Positions 55,755-63,851 of a stretch of DNA of 64,000 nucleotides are shown here, piece by piece. A program made the position numbers and the translations under genes. Origin of the DNA: an uncultured Olsenella sp. (GTDB lineage Bacteria; Actinomycetota; Coriobacteriia; Coriobacteriales; Atopobiaceae); assembly GCA_900548775.1 (NCBI GenBank), contig URLM01000003.1:42286-106285 (forward strand), read 5' to 3'. The notes below the pieces were generated by a model. The model was not told the DNA's origin, ran no database searches, and saw only the letters and a list, made by a program, of their open reading frames with translations. How positions within the stretch are numbered: the first letter of the stretch is position 1; each line of letters starts with the position of its first letter.

Positions 55755-56414
55755 TCATTCGTGAGGATGCATTTGCTCCAGGCTTGTCACTTTCGCCTCA
55801 TGTATCAAAAGTTTCCTCAGGTCACGCATTGAGTGGACTCCAAGGTCATCATAGGTCCGCTGTCGGTATGACTTCACCGTTGCCAAAGTAGTGCAACGAC
55901 GCCGGCAAACTTCGGACACTCCGTAACCGCACACAAGGTCTAGAACGATATTCAATCTCATACCATCGATGCCGCGCCCCTGAAGATAGTGAACGGCTCG
56001 GTCTAGCTCGTTGTCGGTTGGCTCGGCGATGGGAACCGCAGCAACTCGCGCTTGGTAAACGAGCACTACGACAAAAAGGGCAATGAGCGAGGGAAAGAGT
56101 ATGAAAATCCAATCTGTTACCACACCCACATAATAGAGCTCAAGATGATATGCAATCGCAATTCCAGCGGAACCCAAGAGCGCAAGCGATGGTACATAAA
56201 ATAGAGACCTAAAGCCAGCAAGGACGACGCGCCAGCGAGGAAGCGCCTGATCTCCTCTGCATGCATGTGCTTTTCCCACGGCAAGAGACGCAACGATAAT
56301 AAGGACCAGCGCCCAAACTTTGTAGAGCCACATTCCGCTCCATCCGCAATAGGCGCCGAAAGACAACACAAGTACAAGAACAACTGACATGGCCGTATCA
56401 GCGATACGCATCAA
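55755..56414 (-). CDS. Membrane-anchored LuxR-type regulator 2 of the island
   Basis: A 219-aa protein with three to four transmembrane helices (residues about 8-125) and a divergent LuxR-type HTH at about 135-205 (LVCGYGVSEVCRRRCTTLATVKSYRQRTYDDLGV). Such membrane-LuxR proteins are abundant in Coriobacteriia. Its start overlaps the end of the larger LuxR gene by 17 bases. It probably controls the small-gene operon next to it. Confidence 0.8.
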   Translation of the reverse strand: MMRIADTAMSVVLVLVLSFGAYCGWSGMWLYKVWALVLIIVASLAVGKAHACRGDQALPRWRVVLAGFRSLFYVPSLALLGSAGIAIAYHLELYYVGVVTDWIFILFPSLIALFVVVLVYQARVAAVPIAEPTDNELDRAVHYLQGRGIDGMRLNIVLDLVCGYGVSEVCRRRCTTLATVKSYRQRTYDDLGVHSMRDLRKLLIHEAKVTSLEQMHPHE

Positions 56415-57762
56415 GACACTTTGTTCGGAACAAGGATGCGACGACCGTCCACAAGACTTCAGTGTCCAAAGAAATGCAACCAGTGAAAGAGCTAGGGCAG
56501 CCCCCCCACGTTATGTAAGTTGTACCCCTGTGATACCACTGCCCGCCAATTTGCACATTGTTCGACGCATCAACAAGCAGCGCCATCGAAAGGCAGGCAA
56601 AGGCGACGGCAGTCGAAACCGAGGGCTCGGGTTTGACCTCAGAGTCCCTCCTCCCTGAACAAACTTCTGATTTGGGTGCCGCGGGGAACTCCTTTGTCAA
56701 ATCAAGGCCGATTGTCATCTTTCTCAGTTCACTTGCCCCGCTAACACAAAGCTTCTCGTAGCCGCGATGCCGATAGGTCGCAACGCTGGCCGGAGATATC
56801 CCCAGATCGGATCCGATCGTCTTTGCAGTGGCCCCTAGGGCGGTTCGAGCAAGAACCGAAGCCTCACGCTCAGTAAGAGTGTTTCTCGAAGCTTCAGCAA
56901 GACGCCGCTCCATGCGGCTCACACTTTGCTCCAGGGATGAAGGCGCAGTCGGCCCCACTCTCTCCGAGCAATCGTCCCCTGAAGAACCACAGGCGTTCAC
57001 GTCAGATCTACGCTCATCCCAACGGACATGCAGGAGCAGCACCACCGAAAGCAGCACCATGCAGACGCAGAAGGATCCGAAGAATGACGCATCTTCAACT
57101 CCTGCGTCCAAGACGTCCATGCGATACTCGCTCACGAAGCTACGAAACGCGAGATACGCCATGTGGCCGGAGAGCAAGGACGGAACACTCCATGCGGCGC
57201 CACTCCTGCAAAAACACACCCCTCCCGCTAACGCAAGGACAAGGACCACGAGGCAGAGAGCAAGTGAGGGCAGAAACGAATTGGTCCCCCAAAGGCACAC
57301 GAAAAGCATGCATGCCGTTGGCCACAAGCTTCCGAGCAGGAAAGACGCAACGACGCCCTCTCGTGATGGAGCGCCCTTGCAAATCCCATCCCCCAAGGCC
57401 GAGACGCCCCAACAAGAGACTGCCAGCGCCCCACAGGCAAACTCAACAATCGACATAATTTCATTGAGCGTGACCTGCTCCTCCGTGATGAGACCGTCGA
57501 AACCACGTACAAACGCATATGACTCGGCAATGACAAGCCCCGCGGTAGCAACCCATCCCAAACGCACCAGAATGACGTGGAGGTGGACCAAGGCGTGCTT
57601 TTTCTCCTCGCCGAAGCACGGTTCCAGCAAGCCAGCAATCACTACCAGAATGACCGCAAGAGAAAAGGCGCCCATGTCAATTTGCCCAGGAACCATGGGC
57701 CCAAAGTTCCACACCCCATACGGCATTGCCACAAGAATTGCAGTCCAGATACACCAGCCCAT
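56398..57762 (-). CDS. Membrane-anchored LuxR-type regulator 1 of the island, with C-terminal extension
   Basis: A 454-aa protein. Residues 1-250 hold about seven transmembrane helices; 296-348 is a LuxR HTH (LTEREASVLARTALGATAKTIGSDLGISPASVATYRHRGYEKL, seen in its core ASVATYRHRGYEKL). A further ~100 residues follow the HTH, including a hydrophobic run (VSTAVAFACLSMALLV), unusual for LuxR proteins. GAGGAG lies before ATG 57762. An AT-rich stretch (57770-57845) upstream is a likely promoter region. Confidence 0.83.
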   Translation of the reverse strand: MGWCIWTAILVAMPYGVWNFGPMVPGQIDMGAFSLAVILVVIAGLLEPCFGEEKKHALVHLHVILVRLGWVATAGLVIAESYAFVRGFDGLITEEQVTLNEIMSIVEFACGALAVSCWGVSALGDGICKGAPSREGVVASFLLGSLWPTACMLFVCLWGTNSFLPSLALCLVVLVLALAGGVCFCRSGAAWSVPSLLSGHMAYLAFRSFVSEYRMDVLDAGVEDASFFGSFCVCMVLLSVVLLLHVRWDERRSDVNACGSSGDDCSERVGPTAPSSLEQSVSRMERRLAEASRNTLTEREASVLARTALGATAKTIGSDLGISPASVATYRHRGYEKLCVSGASELRKMTIGLDLTKEFPAAPKSEVCSGRRDSEVKPEPSVSTAVAFACLSMALLVDASNNVQIGGQWYHRGTTYITWGGCPSSFTGCISLDTEVLWTVVASLFRTKCLDAYR

Positions 57763-57857
57763 ACTTCTCCTCGCAGGCGCCCAAATCCGGTGCAAGGATA
57801 ATCGACTGGATACAATAAATAACAATCAAATCGGCAATGGGTATGACAGCCCCTCTC

Positions 57858-57893
57858 GCCGCCCGCCTACTTCACGGCATCCCTCCAGAACGC
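57858..57893. repeat. 36-bp direct repeat, arcA-side copy
   Basis: Identical to 50618-50653. It covers the last 27 bases of the arcA coding sequence (57867-57893) and 9 bases beyond. The two copies bound the island. Confidence 0.93.
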
Positions 57894-59117
57894 CATGCTC
57901 ATGCAGTGAGGGCCGCCACGACCGCGGGAGAGCTCTGCCGAGGGAATCTCCAGGAGGTTCACACCGGCGTGGTAGAGGATGTCGTTGGTGACGGCGTTGC
58001 GCTGGTAGACCATCACCGTGCCGGGACGCACCGCAAGGGTGTTTGAGCCGTCGTTCCACTGCTCGCGTGCGGCGGCAATGGGGTCGTCTCCGCCGCACTT
58101 GATAAGACGAACGGCAGGAAGCCCCAGCGCGCTGGCCAGCACCTGGTCCAGCGTCCCCTCCATCTGGGAGATGCGGGTCTCGCCCTCATGCGCCCCACGC
58201 GTGATGGAGAAAACCTTGAGCGTTCCCAGAATACCGGGGTGAACCGTAAAGGTATCGACGTCAACCTGCGTGAAGACGGTGTCGAGGTGCATGAAGGAGC
58301 GCTTGTGCGGAATCGAGAAGGCATAGACGGCACGCACCTGGGAGTCCTCGCTCCACAGCAGGTGCTTGGCAAGCCGGTCGATTGCCGCCGGCTGCGTGCG
58401 CTCGGAGATGCCCACGCCAATCACGCTGGCACTCAGCACCAGGATGTCACCGCCCTCGATGTGGTAGGGGCTCGCCGGGTCATACCAGATGGGCGCATGC
58501 TCGTACTCGGGGTGATACATGAAGAGGTAGCGGCCAAAGAGCGACTCGCGGCGCCTTGTCGCCGAGCGCATGCGGTTGAGGCTCACACCCGTGCCAATGA
58601 CCGAGAAGGTATCGCGCGTGAAGTACACGTTGGGAATGGGGTCCACGAGGATGGGGTTCTCGTCTCCCCCACCCGCCTCCATCACATCGGCAAGCGAAGC
58701 GTCCTTCACCGAGGTGAGGTCGACCTCGTCGGCGCGAACGCCCGTGATGGCCTTCTCCACAAGCTCGAGCGGGTCGTCGATTGCCTCGAGGCGCTGACGC
58801 ACGGCCTCGCGCACGCCAGGCCCGTCGATACCGCATTCGGAAACGTAGTCGCGTATGAACTCGCCACGCGCTGCGGGCTTTGCCGAGAGGGCATCGGCAA
58901 CCAGTTGGTCCAGGTAGAGCACCTCCACGCCCTCGTCGCGGAGCATCTGGGCAAAGCGGTCGTGCTCTGCCTGCGCGGTCTCGAGGAACGGGATGTCGTC
59001 AAAGAGCAGACGCCCGATGTTGTCGGGCGAGAGGTTGAGAAGCTCGTCTCCTGGCCTATGGAGCATGACCTTGCGCAGCTCGCCGATCTCCGAGCCAATG
59101 TTGAGCCCCGTTGTCAT
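57867..59117 (-). CDS. arcA: Arginine deiminase
   Basis: A 416-aa enzyme that hydrolyses arginine to citrulline and ammonia, giving ATP and acid resistance. The catalytic Cys is in GRGGPHCMSM near the C-terminus, the His in FMHLDTVFT and Asp/Glu in the HIEGGDILVL and NPILVDPIPNVYFTRD regions. The ATG is preceded by GGAGGG, which lies inside the last codons of a 10-codon leader ORF whose TGA overlaps this ATG. Its partner arcB is split away by the island. Confidence 0.97.
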   Translation of the reverse strand: MTTGLNIGSEIGELRKVMLHRPGDELLNLSPDNIGRLLFDDIPFLETAQAEHDRFAQMLRDEGVEVLYLDQLVADALSAKPAARGEFIRDYVSECGIDGPGVREAVRQRLEAIDDPLELVEKAITGVRADEVDLTSVKDASLADVMEAGGGDENPILVDPIPNVYFTRDTFSVIGTGVSLNRMRSATRRRESLFGRYLFMYHPEYEHAPIWYDPASPYHIEGGDILVLSASVIGVGISERTQPAAIDRLAKHLLWSEDSQVRAVYAFSIPHKRSFMHLDTVFTQVDVDTFTVHPGILGTLKVFSITRGAHEGETRISQMEGTLDQVLASALGLPAVRLIKCGGDDPIAAAREQWNDGSNTLAVRPGTVMVYQRNAVTNDILYHAGVNLLEIPSAELSRGRGGPHCMSMAFWRDAVK

Positions 59118-59146
59118 CGCACCCTCCGTAATGCTTTCGTAAGCAT
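59114..59146 (-). CDS. Leader peptide upstream of arcA (MLTKALRRVR)
   Basis: ATG 59146 is preceded by AGGAGGTGA, a 9-base match to the anti-Shine-Dalgarno at ideal spacing. The 10-codon peptide ends CGG AGG GTG CGA TGA: three Arg codons in the last four. The TGA overlaps the arcA ATG, and the arcA ribosome binding site lies within the CGG AGG codons. A 6-bp stem-loop (59131-59146) covers the leader start. This suggests control by arginine or arginyl-tRNA supply, or simple translational coupling. Confidence 0.55.
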   Translation of the reverse strand: MLTKALRRVR

Positions 59147-59264
59147 CTTCTCACCTCCTAAACGATACCCCATGAGAGCCGGATACGTCATTTTGAGCCC
59201 TGCTAGAATCAGGACCAGAACAATCAATCCATTCGCGCGGAAACGCGTACGGGGAGGAATGGCC

Positions 59265-62021
59265 ATGTCGGAGCAGCAGAAGGCACCGTCAGAGAATGCG
59301 GAGTCTCGGAAGGCAAAGGCGCGCGGCAACGCCCTCGAGAAGGCAGCCGCGGCATTTGCCGATGACGCCACCGAGAAGGACGAGACGGGCGCCCGCCGCA
59401 AGCGCGACTTCTCCTACACGCAGAACCGCGAGCTCAGCTGGCTACGCTTCGACTGCCGTGTGCTCGACGAGACGTTTGACGAGACGGTCCCCCTCTTCGA
59501 GCGCCTCAAGTTCTGCGCCATCTTTGGCTCCAACCTCGACGAGTGGTTCATGATTCGCATCGGCGGCCTCTCCGACCTCGCCTCGCTCAAGAACCAGCCG
59601 CGCGACAACAAGTCAAACAGGACGCCCGCCGAGCAGCTTGACGACGTCTTTGCGGCACTCCCGGCAGACGTCGCTCGCCAGCAGGAGGCGCTTTCCCTGG
59701 TGGAAGGCGAGCTTGCCTCCCACGGCCTTCAGCGCGTGACGCCCGACGCGTACACGCCGGAGGACCGCGCGGCCCTCTCGAAGTACTTCGACTCGCGGCT
59801 TGCGCCCATCATCTCCCCCATGGTCGTTGACCCCCGCCACCCCTTCCCCAACCTGAGGAACGGCCGCCTGTTTGTGGCCTGCACGCTCAACGGTCCTGAC
59901 GAGACTGGGGTCCTGGGCATCATCGAGGTGCCCGCCTCAGAGTCGCGTGTGGTGGAGCTGCCCTCCGGCGCCAGGACCTTCCGCTACACCCTCATCGAGG
60001 ACGTCATGCGTACCTTCCTCGACCGTAGCTTTGGCGACTACGTTCCCAAGAAGTCGGCGGTGCTGCGCGTCACGCGCAACGCCGACATCGACCCCGACGG
60101 CGAGGGCGTCGAGGAGGAGGAAGACTACCGCCAGCACATGAAGAAGATCCTCAAGCTGCGCCAGCGCCTGCAGCCGGTGCGGCTCGAGGTATCCGGCGAG
60201 CTTGGTCGCAAGTGGGAGGCGCTCGTCTCCCAGGAGCTTGGCCTTGAGGAGCGCCGCGTCTTCCACGTGAACATGCCGCTTGACCTGGGCTACGTCTATG
60301 GCCTCGAGGCAAAGATCCCCGATTGGGCACACGCCGGGGTTGTCTTCCCGCCGTTCGAGCCCCAGCCCTCCCCCATGGTGAGCCCCAAGCTCCCCATGCG
60401 TGGCCAGGTGGAGGACCACGACGTCCTTCTCACCTACCCGTACGAGAGCATGTCCCCGCTCCTGCGCCTCGTGCGCGAGGCGTCCGCAGACGACCAGTGC
60501 ATCTCCATCAAGATCACGCTCTATCGCGTGGCAAAGAGCAGTCACCTCTGCGAGAGCCTCATTGCCGCCGCCGAGGCCGGCAAGGACGTCACCGTCCTCA
60601 TGGAGCTGCGCGCACGCTTTGACGAGGAGAACAACATCGCCTGGGCGGAGCGGCTCGAGGACGCGGGCTGCACCGTGATCTATGGCTCCGAGGGATTCAA
60701 GTGCCACTCGAAGATCTGCCAGATCACCTACCACGACGCCGCGGGGATCAGCCGCATCACCTGCCTGGGCACGGGCAACTTCAACGAGAAGACTGCCAAG
60801 CTCTACTCGGACTTCATGCTCATGACGGCCAACCCCACCATCGGCGCCGACGGCAACACCTTCTTCCGCAACCTCTCGCTGGGCAACCTCCGCGGCTCCT
60901 ACCAGCTGTTGGGCGTGGCGCCGGCGAGCCTCAAGCCGCTCGTGATGCGCGGCCTCGACCGCGAGATCGAGCGCGCCCGCGCCAACCAGCCGGCACAGGT
61001 CTTCCTCAAGATGAACTCCCTCACCGACCGCGACGTGATTGACAAGATCGCCGAGGCCTGCGAGGCCGGCGTGCGCGTCCTCATGATCGTGCGCGGCATC
61101 TGCTGCATCCGCGCCAATGTCCCCGGCAAGACCGACGGCCTTGTGGTGCGCCAGATTGTGGGCCGCTTCCTCGAGCACGCCCGTGTCTACGCCTTTGGCG
61201 CCGAGTCCGACACGATCTACCTCTCCAGCGCCGACATGATGACGAGAAACACCGAGCGCCGCGTGGAGATTGCCTACCCTGTGCTCGACCCCACCTGCCG
61301 CGCGCTGGTCACGACCTTCGTGAACATCCAGCTGGCAGACAACGTGAAGGCGCGCCAGCTCACCGCCGAGGGAACCTGGGAGAAGGTCCCGCGCGAGAAG
61401 GGCGAGCCGCCCATCAACAGCCAGGAGGTCCTGCTCGCGCTTGCCCGCGTTCGCGCGCACGCCAAGCACTCAGAGGTCACCGAGCTCACGCCCTTCTCAC
61501 GCATCGAGAAGATTCCGCACGGACTTGCGCAGGCGCTCTCCTCGCTGCCCGCAACGGGCGGCTACGACCACCCGCATGTTGCCGAGAAGCTCGTCGCCTC
61601 GATCGACCCCACGTCAGAGACCACGGCGCGCATCACCGAGCGAGAGAAGAAGCGCAAGGAAGCCGAGAAGCAGGAGGAGAAGCACGCCGCACAGGTTGCC
61701 GAGCGCGTGCTCACCGCTGCCGAAGACGCAGAGGTGGAAGAGGAGGTCCGCACAGACGAGGAGCCGGCGAAGGCAGAGGCCTCCGCACCGCAGGAGGGCA
61801 CCCAGCCTGAGACCGCACCGGTTGCCGAGGAGAAGCCGGAGGCGGCCGCGGCAGCCGAGACAGAACCCGCAGCGCCAGCCCCCGCATCGGTCCCCGCCCC
61901 CACCCCCGTCACGCCGGCGCCGACACCCGCCCGGAAGAAGCGAAGCCGCATCGCCACAGCTTTCTCACTCATTGGCCGCGGTTTTGGCGTACTCTTTGGC
62001 GGACCGATGGACGAGGACTAG
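59265..62021 (+). CDS. ppk1: Polyphosphate kinase 1 with C-terminal extension
   Basis: A 918-aa enzyme that polymerises ATP phosphate into polyphosphate. The four PPK1 domains are present: N domain (YTQNRELSWLRFDCRVLDE), head domain, and two C domains with the phospho-His in EGFKCHSKICQITYHD and the RNTERRVEIAYPV segment. The last ~190 residues are a Glu/Lys/Ala/Pro-rich low-complexity tail ending in a hydrophobic turn (IATAFSLIGRGFGVLFGG). ATG 59265 was chosen since GGAGG lies 7 bases upstream; the frame is open far upstream through antisense arcA. Confidence 0.95.
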   Translation: MSEQQKAPSENAESRKAKARGNALEKAAAAFADDATEKDETGARRKRDFSYTQNRELSWLRFDCRVLDETFDETVPLFERLKFCAIFGSNLDEWFMIRIGGLSDLASLKNQPRDNKSNRTPAEQLDDVFAALPADVARQQEALSLVEGELASHGLQRVTPDAYTPEDRAALSKYFDSRLAPIISPMVVDPRHPFPNLRNGRLFVACTLNGPDETGVLGIIEVPASESRVVELPSGARTFRYTLIEDVMRTFLDRSFGDYVPKKSAVLRVTRNADIDPDGEGVEEEEDYRQHMKKILKLRQRLQPVRLEVSGELGRKWEALVSQELGLEERRVFHVNMPLDLGYVYGLEAKIPDWAHAGVVFPPFEPQPSPMVSPKLPMRGQVEDHDVLLTYPYESMSPLLRLVREASADDQCISIKITLYRVAKSSHLCESLIAAAEAGKDVTVLMELRARFDEENNIAWAERLEDAGCTVIYGSEGFKCHSKICQITYHDAAGISRITCLGTGNFNEKTAKLYSDFMLMTANPTIGADGNTFFRNLSLGNLRGSYQLLGVAPASLKPLVMRGLDREIERARANQPAQVFLKMNSLTDRDVIDKIAEACEAGVRVLMIVRGICCIRANVPGKTDGLVVRQIVGRFLEHARVYAFGAESDTIYLSSADMMTRNTERRVEIAYPVLDPTCRALVTTFVNIQLADNVKARQLTAEGTWEKVPREKGEPPINSQEVLLALARVRAHAKHSEVTELTPFSRIEKIPHGLAQALSSLPATGGYDHPHVAEKLVASIDPTSETTARITEREKKRKEAEKQEEKHAAQVAERVLTAAEDAEVEEEVRTDEEPAKAEASAPQEGTQPETAPVAEEKPEAAAAAETEPAAPAPASVPAPTPVTPAPTPARKKRSRIATAFSLIGRGFGVLFGGPMDED

Positions 62022-62036
62022 CGCAAGGACACATGC

Positions 62037-63368
62037 ATGACGACAACGAGGCTCAAGATCGAGCGTATGGGCTACGGCCCCGAGGCGATTGCGCACGACG
62101 GTGACGGCAAAACCGTTTTCGTGACGGGTGGCGTGCCAGGTGACACGGTGGAGGCAGAGACCGATGCCGACGAGGCGCGCTTCTCCCGTGCGCATGTGAC
62201 CAAGGTGCTCGAGGCCTCGCCAGACCGCGTGACACCGCCGTGCCCCTTTGTGGACGTCTGCGGCGGCTGCCCCTGGGCACATCTCTCCTACGAGGCGCAA
62301 CTTGCTGCCAAGCGCTCCGGCGTCGTTGATGCTCTCGTGCGCCTGGGGGGCTTCCCGGCCGAGACTGCCGAGGCCCTCGTGGCACCCATCGTCGCCCCCG
62401 GCGACCCCTGGGGCTACCGCAACAAGATCGAGCTTGCCGTGGAGACCCAACGCGGGCGCGCCGTAGTAGGGATGCATGCGGCAGGGTCTGCCGGCGTGGT
62501 GAAGGTCCCCGCCTGCCCGCTTCTGGACACTAAGTTCAAGGGCGTCGTGAAGGCCGTGCAGGGGGCCATGAACTTCCTGGCGGGCTCTCGTGACCTGGGG
62601 CTTGAGCGCGTGGGCATTCGCGCTTCTCGGCGCACAAAGGAGCTCGAGGTGGCCCTCTGGGGCGCCCCTGGGCCCTTCCCGCGCCCGCAGGTGGCCAAGG
62701 TGCTGGGCGACGCCACAAAGGTGACATCCGTCGTGCGCGTCATGCAGAAGGGGCCGGCCAAGGCACGTCGCATCGCCGGCATCGAGCGGCTTTCAGGCAG
62801 GGGCTCCTGGGGCGAGCTTGTGGGCAGCGAGTCCATGCGTGTCTCGGCGCCCTCGTTCTTCCAGGTGAACACCAGGGGCGCCGACAAGCTTGTCTCGCTG
62901 GTGATGGAGGGGCTTGCCCCCACCGAGGATGAGGAGGCCATGGACCTCTATTGCGGCGCGGGAACCTTCACGCTGCCGCTTGCGCGCAAGTCCGGCTTTG
63001 TCTCGGCGGTCGAATCCTATGGACCTGCCGTGCGCGATTTGCGACACAACCTGGACGCGGCGAACCTCACGAACGTCGATCCAATCGGTGGGGACGCGGG
63101 CATCGAGTTCCCCGACGTCGACGCCGACATCATCGTGGTGGATCCTCCGCGCGCCGGCCTCGCGGCCGACGTCGTGGCACAGCTCTCCGACCAGCCTGCA
63201 CGAGCCATCGCCTACGTCTCCTGCGACCCGGCGACGCTCGCCCGTGACCTCGCGCGCTTCCGCGAGGAGGGCATGTTCGAGCCGGTGAGCGTGACGCCCG
63301 TCGACCTCTTCCCGCAGACCTTCCACGTGGAGAACGTGACCATTCTTCACAGGGCAAGCGCACGATAG
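62037..63368 (+). CDS. 23S rRNA (uracil-5-)-methyltransferase, RlmD/RumA-like
   Basis: A 443-aa SAM-dependent RNA methyltransferase. A TRAM-like start (LKIERMGYGPEAIAHDGDGKTVFV) is followed by an iron-sulfur motif with Cys in PPCPFVDVCGGCPWAHL and VPACPLLD, a SAM site (MDLYCGAGTFTLPLA) and the catalytic Cys in YVSCDPATLARDL. Which uridine it modifies cannot be told from sequence. It starts 15 bases after ppk1. Confidence 0.92.
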   Translation: MTTTRLKIERMGYGPEAIAHDGDGKTVFVTGGVPGDTVEAETDADEARFSRAHVTKVLEASPDRVTPPCPFVDVCGGCPWAHLSYEAQLAAKRSGVVDALVRLGGFPAETAEALVAPIVAPGDPWGYRNKIELAVETQRGRAVVGMHAAGSAGVVKVPACPLLDTKFKGVVKAVQGAMNFLAGSRDLGLERVGIRASRRTKELEVALWGAPGPFPRPQVAKVLGDATKVTSVVRVMQKGPAKARRIAGIERLSGRGSWGELVGSESMRVSAPSFFQVNTRGADKLVSLVMEGLAPTEDEEAMDLYCGAGTFTLPLARKSGFVSAVESYGPAVRDLRHNLDAANLTNVDPIGGDAGIEFPDVDADIIVVDPPRAGLAADVVAQLSDQPARAIAYVSCDPATLARDLARFREEGMFEPVSVTPVDLFPQTFHVENVTILHRASAR

Positions 63369-63379
63369 GACTGGGCAGG

Positions 63380-63805
63380 GTGTCTCACTTGGATATTGGC
63401 TCGTATCGCTCGCTTCCACAGGAGGCGACTTTCGTCCGTACGAGAGTCTTCGTGGAGGAGCAGGGCTTCCAGAACGAGTTTGACGAGATTGACGCCTCTG
63501 CGCTGCACCTCGTTGCCTCCGAAGAAGGCGCGCCGGTGGGGACCTGCCGGCTGTTCCTCTCGGCAGCGCGGGGCTGTTATGTGCTTGGCCGGCTCGCAGT
63601 GCTCAAGGCTGGAAGGGGAAAGGGCGTAGGCCAGGCGCTTGTCCGCGCGTGCGAGAAGTGCGCGCTTGAGGACGGCCAGCATCGCATTGAGCTTCTGGCG
63701 CAGGTTAGGGCACAGGGTTTCTACGAGAAGCTTGGCTTTCACGCACTCGACGAAAGATGCGACGACGAGGGTTGCCCCCACGTCTGGATGAGAAAAGACC
63801 TCTGA
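63380..63805 (+). CDS. GNAT-family N-acetyltransferase (ElaA-like)
   Basis: A 141-aa protein of the GNAT fold. The acetyl-CoA loop is LGRLAVLKAGRGKGVGQALV (Q/R-x-x-G-x-G/A), and the N-terminus (VRTRVFVEEQGFQNEFDEID) matches the ElaA/YjcF subgroup. The substrate is unknown. It begins 11 bases after the methyltransferase stop at a GTG with only a weak ribosome binding site. Confidence 0.87.
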   Translation: MSHLDIGSYRSLPQEATFVRTRVFVEEQGFQNEFDEIDASALHLVASEEGAPVGTCRLFLSAARGCYVLGRLAVLKAGRGKGVGQALVRACEKCALEDGQHRIELLAQVRAQGFYEKLGFHALDERCDDEGCPHVWMRKDL

Positions 63806-63851
63806 GAGCGCTTCCGAAACGTGTATCTGGGCGTAGGGATGTCGAATTCTC

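Larger units (their letters stand above)
50618..57893. mobile_element. Putative ~7.2-kb genomic island inserted at the arcA 3' end
   Basis: The block between two identical 36-bp direct repeats splits arcA from arcB. The repeat overlaps the last nine arcA codons and stop, so the intact arcA is regenerated at one end, as with integrative elements that use gene 3' ends. The content is visibly more AT-rich than the flanks, with more TTA, CTA, AGG and ATA codons. All genes lie on the minus strand: two LuxR-type regulators, three small genes and a five-gene ABC operon. No integrase, transposase or relaxase is visible, so mobility would be in trans or lost. Confidence 0.7.

Noticed and set aside
50654..57857. 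Integrase, transposase or relaxase within the island
   Set aside because: None of the frames on either strand shows such motifs; every minus-strand gene has another assignment.
58188..59264. Long N-terminal extension of polyphosphate kinase
   Set aside because: It reads antisense through arcA; the real start at 59265 has a good ribosome binding site and the family N-terminus.
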